Source: CAZBPZ01 sp964493955
Lineage (GTDB): Bacteria > Chloroflexota > Dehalococcoidia > Dehalococcoidales > Fen-1064
Direction of reading: 5' to 3'
Length of the DNA stretch: 10,538 nucleotides
NCBI GenBank assembly: GCA_964493955.1
Contig: CAZBPZ010000057.1
Coordinates: 1 to 10,538, forward strand
The notes beneath the pieces were generated by a model. The model searched no databases, was not told the origin of the DNA, and saw nothing but the letters and a program-made list of their open reading frames with translations. Position numbers and translations under genes: made by a program. Shown piece by piece: positions 6,835 to 10,538 of the stretch. Position 1 is the first letter of the stretch, and each line of letters starts with the position of its first letter.

Positions 6835-6882
6835 GACGGCCGTATTACAAGCGACACCACGCCCGTCTTTGAGACGGGATGA
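6835..6882 (+). repeat. Degenerate echo of the META gene 3' end
   Basis: Bases 6851-6882 match 6777-6808, the last codons of the META gene, at 24 of 32 positions, with the stop codon at the same place (TAG in the gene, TGA in the echo). In that frame the echo reads GRITSDTTPVFETG-stop, against LKVTGGDTTLVFEAK-stop in the gene. The likeness of the peptide reaches a little further upstream than that of the DNA. This suggests the remnant of a second META domain or a small local duplication. Confidence 0.55.
6862..6878. terminator. Hairpin between convergent genes, possible bidirectional terminator
   Basis: CCCGTCT and AGACGGG form a perfect 7-bp stem with a TTG loop. It lies in the 89-bp gap between the META gene on the plus strand and the Fe-S gene on the minus strand. 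Neither side has a T-run, so intrinsic termination would be weak; the position is the main support. Confidence 0.4.
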
Positions 6883-6897
6883 CGAGCCTGACTTGAG

Positions 6898-7413
6898 TTA
6901 GTCGGCCGCAAAGAGCCGGGCCACCTGCTGCCGCACCTCGTCACTGAGCTGCGGGCACTCGTCCAGAAGGTCGGGCCGGTGGCGCAGCTCGCTGGCAAAG
7001 ACAAGGCAGGTCGGATAGCCGCACTGCTTGCAGTTGGTCTTCGGCAGAAGCTGGTAGATGGCAATGGCAGGCGGCACCTTGCGCTCGCGGTAGCAGGGTG
7101 TAATCTTGTCGCGCTCCCGCCAGACCTGGTTGACACGCTCCACAATAGCCCGTGCCAGCTCGGGCGCCTCGGTGGCCTCGTTCAGCCCGGAGACCTTAAT
7201 CTCGTCCGGCCGGAAGGCAAGACGACGGCCATTGTCACTGCCAACGAGTACCTGGTTCTCCCGGTCGTACCAGGTGTCCTCCAGGACGGCGTTCAGGTAG
7301 GGGAAGACCTCCGAGATGTCCCCCGGCACGGCAATGCGGATACCGTAGCGGCCGCTCCCCGGAAGACAGGGGGCCTCAGAAATCTCGTAGCGGTAGGCGG
7401 TTATGATATCCAT
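6898..7413 (-). CDS. Small protein with C-terminal four-cysteine Fe-S domain (PF04060-like)
   Basis: A 171-residue protein. The C-terminal part (about 118-156) reads LLPKTNCKQCGYPTC, then a helix and DEC, giving Cys128-x2-Cys131-x4-Cys136-x16-Cys153. This is the pattern of the short Fe-S domain found in RnfB and in the corrinoid Fe-S protein of the Wood-Ljungdahl pathway, where it binds a [4Fe-4S] cluster. The N-terminal 115 residues have no motif I know; they look like a mixed alpha/beta domain with two further cysteines (16 and 107). It lies 44 nt after the winged-helix ferredoxin on the same strand, so the two may share electrons or a cofactor. It also has its own extended -10 element at 7423-7431, which leaves only two or three bases of leader. 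The partner and reaction are not identifiable from sequence. Confidence 0.75.
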   Translation of the reverse strand: MDIITAYRYEISEAPCLPGSGRYGIRIAVPGDISEVFPYLNAVLEDTWYDRENQVLVGSDNGRRLAFRPDEIKVSGLNEATEAPELARAIVERVNQVWRERDKITPCYRERKVPPAIAIYQLLPKTNCKQCGYPTCLVFASELRHRPDLLDECPQLSDEVRQQVARLFAAD

Positions 7414-7422
7414 CCCACCACA

Positions 7423-7431
7423 ATTCTAGCA
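7423..7431 (-). promoter_or_regulatory. Extended -10 element giving a nearly leaderless mRNA
   Basis: On the minus strand this reads TGCTAGAAT, one mismatch from the extended -10 consensus. The hexamer ends nine bases before the ATG at 7413, so initiation at the usual distance would leave a leader of about 2-3 nt. A GGTGGG run directly touches the ATG, too close to act as a normal ribosome binding site. It lies between two genes on the same strand, so the downstream gene may be expressed on its own. Confidence 0.5.
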
Positions 7432-7457
7432 CCACGCCAGGGCCGGTGCCAGCCGGG

Positions 7458-8525
7458 TCAGGCAGTGCCGGCCCGGTTGCGCAGCCGTGCCTCCTCCCAG
7501 GCGGCGAAGCTCACCGGCGGCGGCTGAATGTCGGCCTCCGGCAGCCGGTGCAGGTGCATTGCCTCGCTGGGGCAACCGGTCACGCAGAGCCCGCAGCCGA
7601 TGCAGCGCGCCCGGTCCACCACTGCCAGGCCGTCAACCACGGTTACCGCCCCCACCTGGCAGCGCTCCGTGCAGGTACCGCAGCCGGTACACACGGCGGT
7701 GTCCGTCTCGGCGTAGTAGCTGGTCCGGGCCACCGAGTTCGCCACGCCCCAGCGGGTGATACCTCGCAGCACTCCGCAGCAGCAGCCGCAGCAGTTACAG
7801 ACGTAGCTCACGTCCTCAATGCTGTTGCTGACAGCGTGAACCAGGCCGAGCTCTTCGGCCTCGTCCAGGATGTTCAGCGCCTCCTGGCGCGAGATGCCGT
7901 ACTGCCCGAACACCCCCTCCTCCCGGCTGAAGACCAGGCAGTTCCGCCGCGGGAAGTCGCACTTACGGCTCCCCAGGGCGTCCTGCTCCTCGCGGCAGAT
8001 GCAGTCGCGCACGAAAAACGAGCGCGCCTGGAGCAGGAGCGCGCGGACGTCCTCGTAGGGCAGGATGGTATCCGTCTTGACGGCCCGGCGGGCCGGCAGG
8101 ACACGGTGGATCGGCGGGTCCTGCCCGAGGATACCCTTTGCCCCCGCCACCATCATGTACTGCTCAAAGAGGTGGGCTGTCTCGTGGTCAAGCTTGCCGA
8201 CCTGCTCCTCCCACAGCCCCACCAGGAAGGGAGCCAGCCGGTAGCGCCGCTCCGGGCCCCGCCCCTCGGTGCGCACCAGCCTGCACTGCCGCGCTGCCCT
8301 GAGCTGCGTCATCACTTCTTCCAGGCCCAGGCCGAGCCGCCCGGCAATCTCTTCGGCCGTCTCCGCCCGGCGCCCCAGCTGCGCAGCAAACCGCGCCTCC
8401 TCTGGCCCCACCAGCCGCCGCAGCAACCGCAGCTCCACGCCCGATTCCGTCCGCGGGAAGCCGTTGGGCAGGGCATTCAGCGCGTCCGCCAGCCGCTCGT
8501 AAGCTTCATTTTCGTCTTTCAACAT
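7458..8525 (-). CDS. Winged-helix and multi-cluster ferredoxin fusion protein
   Basis: A 355-residue protein joining a DNA-binding-like domain to Fe-S domains. Residues about 32-100 look like a winged helix (AETAEEIAGRLGLGLEEVMTQLRAARQCRLVRTEG, ending in RRYRLAPF). A middle region has CICR (Cys175, Cys177), Cys189 and Cys196, then the dense CNCCGCCC cluster (Cys243, 245, 246, 248-250). Residues 279-318 are two classical [4Fe-4S] ferredoxin motifs: CTGCGTCTERC and CIGCGLCVTGCPSEA. There is no signal peptide or membrane segment, so it is cytoplasmic. Related proteins are usually labelled simply 4Fe-4S binding proteins in anaerobes. It could be a redox-sensing regulator or an electron carrier whose helical domain binds a protein rather than DNA. 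GGAGG lies three bases before the ATG, a short but usable spacing. It is followed by the Fe-S gene at 7413 and is divergent from the gene at 8613. Confidence 0.82.
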   Translation of the reverse strand: MLKDENEAYERLADALNALPNGFPRTESGVELRLLRRLVGPEEARFAAQLGRRAETAEEIAGRLGLGLEEVMTQLRAARQCRLVRTEGRGPERRYRLAPFLVGLWEEQVGKLDHETAHLFEQYMMVAGAKGILGQDPPIHRVLPARRAVKTDTILPYEDVRALLLQARSFFVRDCICREEQDALGSRKCDFPRRNCLVFSREEGVFGQYGISRQEALNILDEAEELGLVHAVSNSIEDVSYVCNCCGCCCGVLRGITRWGVANSVARTSYYAETDTAVCTGCGTCTERCQVGAVTVVDGLAVVDRARCIGCGLCVTGCPSEAMHLHRLPEADIQPPPVSFAAWEEARLRNRAGTA

Positions 8526-8556
8526 GAACCTCCGTTCCCGGGTAGTTCCGGCTAGC

Positions 8557-8586
8557 AGTTTACCCCGGCCGCCGGGTGCGTTTCAG
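8557..8586 (-). promoter_or_regulatory. Weak candidate promoter for the ferredoxin fusion gene
   Basis: On the minus strand, CTGAAA (8586-8581) and TAAACT (8562-8557) each match four of six consensus bases, with an 18-bp spacer. The placement in the 87-bp divergent gap is right, but the match is weak. Confidence 0.25.
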
Positions 8587-8598
8587 CCGGCGGCGGTG

Positions 8599-8604
8599 TA
8601 GAAT
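8599..8604 (+). promoter_or_regulatory. Possible -10 element just before the Lit-like gene
   Basis: TAGAAT lies eight bases before the ATG at 8613. Initiation at the normal distance would leave about 2 nt of leader, as proposed for the gene at 7413. The TG upstream directly touches the hexamer instead of being one base away, and no -35 box is visible, so the call is weaker. The only Shine-Dalgarno-like sequence is AGG at 8606-8608. Confidence 0.3.
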
Positions 8605-8612
8605 CAGGCCGT

Positions 8613-9311
8613 ATGCGGAAGCGCGCCACCACCGCCATTACCACCGCCCTGTTCGTTATCTCGCTGCCGCTGCTGCTGCTGGCGGCCAGCATCTGGGGGG
8701 CAGCTACCAGCCACTGGCTCTATACCAGCGGCTTTGAGCGCAACGCCGTGGCCGGGGCCACCGGCCTCAGCCGCGCCGAGCTGGACAGCCTCGCCCGTAG
8801 CCTGATTGGCTACTTCAAGAACGGCGACGAGTACGTGCAGGTACGGCTGGAGCCGGGCGGCCCACCGGTGGACTTCTTCACCCCGGAAGAGCTGGTCCAT
8901 TTTCGGGACGTGAAACGGCTCTTCCGGCTGGACTTCCGTGTAATGGTAGCCACCGCCACCTATGTGGCGGGCTACGCCGCTTTTCACCTCTGGCGGCGGG
9001 ACCCGCGGGAGCGCCGCACCCTGGCACGCCACACCCTGGCCGGCAGTGGCCTGACGCTGGGGCTGCTCGGACTGCTGGGCATCACCGCGGCGCTGGACTT
9101 CAACTGGCTCTTTCTCCAGTTCCACTACCTGGCCTTCAGCAACGAGTACTGGGCGGCCGAAGGCCGCATGCTGGAGCTTTTCCCCGGCGCTTTCTGGTAT
9201 GATACCGTCATAGGGCTGCTGGCGGCCGTGGCCGGGGCGGCCGCGCTGGCGGGCGGCGGGGCCGGGGCCTACCTGTGGCGGGCGCGCCGCCGTGAAAACC
9301 GGGGGAGGTGA
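8613..9311 (+). CDS. DUF1461/TIGR01906 membrane protein, Lit-like lipoprotein transacylase candidate
   Basis: A 232-residue integral membrane protein. Helices are likely at about 8-30, 108-126, 143-161 and 196-221, with an outward-facing loop from about 32 to 105. Family marks are GYFKNGDEY, the FFTPEELVHFRDVKRLF block with His96, and FLQFHYLAFSNEYW with His171, followed by LELFPGAFWYDT. As I recall, this family includes Lit, which moves an acyl chain within a lipoprotein to form lyso-lipoprotein, and two histidines in these same blocks are catalytic there. That makes a transacylase role plausible, but the family is broad and this member is distant. The start at 8613 gives a basic MRKR before the first helix. 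It is followed after one base by the GNAT gene and is divergent from the ferredoxin fusion gene. Confidence 0.8.
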   Translation: MRKRATTAITTALFVISLPLLLLAASIWGAATSHWLYTSGFERNAVAGATGLSRAELDSLARSLIGYFKNGDEYVQVRLEPGGPPVDFFTPEELVHFRDVKRLFRLDFRVMVATATYVAGYAAFHLWRRDPRERRTLARHTLAGSGLTLGLLGLLGITAALDFNWLFLQFHYLAFSNEYWAAEGRMLELFPGAFWYDTVIGLLAAVAGAAALAGGGAGAYLWRARRRENRGR

Positions 9312-9312
9312 G

Positions 9313-9771
9313 ATGGTTACCATCCGCGAGGCAAGGCCAGAAGACGAGGCGCAGGTATTCGGGCTGCTGCGACAGCTGATGAGCTCGGCCGGCGAGGAGA
9401 GCGCCATCAACCGCCCGGAGGGCAGCCGGACCTACCGCGCCATCCTCGCCGACGATAGCCTGGGCACCATCCTGGTGGCCGAGGAAGATGGCACCCTGCT
9501 GGGCCTGCTTACCCTCTCCTACCCGGTGGCGGTACGCTGCGGCGGTATCTATTCATGCATTGAGGAGTTCGTGGTGGACGAGAAGGCGCGCGGCAAGGGG
9601 GTGGGGGGACGGCTGCTGGAGGCGGCCATCGCCCGTGCCCGCGAGAAGGGCTGCGCCGAGCTGCAGGTCAACCGCCCCAGCGAGATGGGCTACCCGGTCT
9701 ACCTCAGGCATGGCTGGCAGGACCTCGGCCGGCACCTCAACCTTTATCCCGGCCGCCAGCCGGCCGGCTAG
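9313..9771 (+). CDS. GNAT family N-acetyltransferase
   Basis: A 152-residue acetyltransferase that should move an acetyl group from acetyl-CoA to an unknown amine. The fold runs through TIREARPEDEAQVFGLLRQL (3-22), VAEEDGTLLGLL (55-66), the EEFVVDEKARGKGVGGRLL block (84-102) with the pyrophosphate-binding Arg93 to Gly98 loop, and a GYPVYLRHGWQDLGRHLNL ending (126-144), which carries the Tyr that often acts as general acid. The ATG at 9313 is preferred because GGAGG lies at 9304-9308 and the protein then begins at the first strand; a GTG at 9292 is in frame but would overlap the previous gene and add seven residues. It lies one base after the Lit-like stop, so the two are coupled. The substrate cannot be read from sequence; small molecules and protein N-termini are both possible. 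Confidence 0.9.
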   Translation: MVTIREARPEDEAQVFGLLRQLMSSAGEESAINRPEGSRTYRAILADDSLGTILVAEEDGTLLGLLTLSYPVAVRCGGIYSCIEEFVVDEKARGKGVGGRLLEAAIARAREKGCAELQVNRPSEMGYPVYLRHGWQDLGRHLNLYPGRQPAG

Positions 9772-9797
9772 CGCAGCCGGAGGTACAAGAGATTGCC

Positions 9798-9821
9798 CCG
9801 GGCTGGCCCGGCCCGTGGGCC
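9798..9821 (+). repeat. GC-rich dyads before the DUF3795 gene
   Basis: Two overlapping inverted repeats, CCGGGC-TG-GCCCGG and GGCCC-GT-GGGCC, lie in the 68-bp gap between the GNAT and DUF3795 genes. The loops are only two bases unless the inner pairs open. There is no T-run. They could form a short stem in the mRNA just upstream of the ribosome binding site at 9825-9830, but base composition alone could also produce them. Confidence 0.3.
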
Positions 9822-9839
9822 CGTAAGGAGAGATAGACC

Positions 9840-10355
9840 ATGGAAGGTGAGCACCTGGGGGCCGTCTGCGGGCTCTACTGCGGGGCCTGCACCCTTTACC
9901 GCGCCCGGCATGACTACGACCGCAAGGACGCCGCCGAGGTACTGTCAAGGCTGGCCGAGCGCTGGCAGGTACCGGTGGAAGAGGTGGTCTGCGAGGGCTG
10001 CCTCAGCAACGGCCCGCTCGCGCCTTACTGCCAGCGCTGCGAGATACGCCGCTGCGCCGCCGGCCGCGAGGGCGTGACCCGCTGCGCCGATTGCCCGGAG
10101 TTCCCCTGCGAGCGGCTGGAAAAGTTCGCCAGCGACGGCGTGCCGCACCACAGCCCCATCATCAGCAACATCCGCCGCCAGCAGAGGCTCGGCATCTACG
10201 AGTGGTGCCAGGAAGAATACGAGCGCATCCGCTGCCAGTTCTGCGGCGTCTCGCTGGACTGGTACGCCGAGCGGTGCCACCGCTGCGGCACGAAGAACCC
10301 CTCCACTATCACCGGCTTCACCGGCGAGCGCATGCAGCCCTACTACCGGGCCTGA
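9840..10355 (+). CDS. DUF3795 family cysteine-rich protein with C-terminal zinc ribbon
   Basis: A 171-residue protein with 16 cysteines. It opens with the family mark CGLYCGACTLYRA (Cys10, 14, 17). Pairs follow in VCEGCLSNG (51, 54), YCQRCEIRRC (64, 67, 72) and RCADCPEFPCERL (82, 85, 90), the usual DUF3795 (PF12675) layout. After Cys123 comes a likely zinc ribbon, with CQFC at 132-135 and CHRC at 146-149. The function of the family is unknown; the cysteine pattern suggests zinc or Fe-S binding. No signal peptide or membrane segment is seen. AAGGAG at 9825-9830 lies nine bases before the ATG. It is 68 bp after the GNAT gene and probably in the same transcript. The frame stays open past its TGA for 27 more codons, to 10439. 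Confidence 0.87.
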   Translation: MEGEHLGAVCGLYCGACTLYRARHDYDRKDAAEVLSRLAERWQVPVEEVVCEGCLSNGPLAPYCQRCEIRRCAAGREGVTRCADCPEFPCERLEKFASDGVPHHSPIISNIRRQQRLGIYEWCQEEYERIRCQFCGVSLDWYAERCHRCGTKNPSTITGFTGERMQPYYRA

Positions 10356-10379
10356 CCAGCCCTCCCCCTGGCGCTGGCT

Positions 10380-10439
10380 ATGCGCGAGGTCAGGCAGGCC
10401 CTGGAGCGGTACGAGAAAGAAAGGAAGGGGGAAGGCTAG
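10380..10439 (+). other. Very short ORF in frame after the DUF3795 stop
   Basis: ATG at 10380 opens MREVRQALERYEKERKGEG, ending in TAG. It is in the same frame as the DUF3795 gene and separated from its TGA by eight codons. The peptide is strongly charged and helical-looking, but no ribosome binding site precedes it. It may be a remnant of a former C-terminal extension or a lost gene, or chance. Confidence 0.15.
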
Positions 10440-10448
10440 CGGCGGCTA

Positions 10449-10465
10449 TGCCTCTGGCCGAGGCA
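10449..10465. terminator. Hairpin between convergent gene ends
   Basis: TGCCTC and GAGGCA form a 6-bp stem around a TGGCC loop. It lies between the plus-strand operon ending near 10355-10439 and the partial minus-strand gene ending at 10472. No T-run follows on either strand. The position suits a weak terminator for both sides. Confidence 0.3.
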
Positions 10466-10471
10466 CGGTGT

Positions 10472-10538
10472 TCACCCTCCCGACCTCATCCTCCCCAGCC
10501 GGTTCAGGGCCTCTTTCTTTTCGGCCAGGCCCAGCCTG
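10472..10538 (-). CDS. C-terminal end of an unidentified gene entering from the right edge
   Basis: On the minus strand, one frame from the window edge reads RLGLAEKKEALNRLGRM, then RSGG and a TGA at 10474-10472. The amphipathic, charged composition and high third-position G+C look like real coding, and the hairpin at 10449-10465 lies just after the stop. Twenty-one residues are not enough to name a family. Confidence 0.45.
   Translation of the reverse strand, partial: RLGLAEKKEALNRLGRMRSGG

Noticed and set aside
7446..8555. 369-residue open frame on the plus strand
   Set aside because: Antisense to the ferredoxin fusion, whose cysteine motifs are unmistakable.
9292..9312. GTG at 9292 as the start of the GNAT gene
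   Set aside because: It would overlap the previous gene and place the strong GGAGG inside the coding region; the ATG at 9313 is better served.
8604..9410. 268-residue open frame on the minus strand
   Set aside because: Antisense to the DUF1461 gene and the start of the GNAT gene, with low-complexity shadow composition.
1..10538. tRNA, rRNA, CRISPR array, riboswitch or origin
   Set aside because: I looked for cloverleaf ends, regularly spaced repeats, rRNA-like stretches and DnaA-box clusters and saw none. Reading by eye cannot exclude a diverged small RNA.

Overview
The window is a GC-rich (roughly two-thirds G+C by eye), densely coded bacterial chromosome segment. The gene set best fits a strict anaerobe of the Chloroflexota, probably Dehalococcoidia-like. 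The reasons are a DnaE1-type polymerase with an alanine-rich RGSAAAS signature, cysteine-rich ferredoxin and Fe-S proteins of the kind found in anaerobes, a zinc-finger-less short DnaJ, and very short mRNA leaders. This placement is inferred from protein character, not from a database search.

Layout. Bases 2-172 hold what looks like the decayed 3' end of an insertion-sequence transposase. A plus-strand pair follows: a short DnaJ (268-960) and an Ogt/MGMT-type DNA alkyltransferase (964-1476). This pair meets, and overlaps by 18 bp, a minus-strand operon that reads dnaE (6257-2724), then a three-helix membrane protein (2720-2277), then radC (2268-1459), with gaps of 3 and 8 nt. DnaE carries a complete set of PHP-domain metal ligands, so it probably proofreads for itself. 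A perfect 11-bp hairpin sits at the end of dnaE, just before the ribosome binding site of the next gene.

Divergent from dnaE is a secreted META-domain (HslJ-like) protein (6374-6808). Downstream of it lies an echo of its own last codons that has become a perfect hairpin, between two convergent genes. Next come two minus-strand redox genes: a winged-helix/multi-cluster ferredoxin fusion (8525-7458) and a small protein ending in a four-cysteine Fe-S domain (7413-6898). The second has its own extended -10 element placed so close to the ATG that the mRNA should be nearly leaderless.

The right side is a plus-strand operon: a DUF1461/TIGR01906 membrane protein related to the lipoprotein transacylase Lit (8613-9311), a GNAT acetyltransferase (9313-9771), and a 16-cysteine DUF3795 protein (9840-10355). 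A partial minus-strand gene enters from the right edge (10538-10472).

Genes that plausibly work together are the DNA replication and repair set (dnaE, radC, ogt) and the Fe-S pair (7458-8525 and 6898-7413). I saw no tRNA, rRNA, CRISPR array, complete mobile element or recognisable defence island. The points most worth following are the regulator-ferredoxin fusion with its partner, the Lit-like protein, the self-echo terminator after the META gene, and the leaderless-type promoters.
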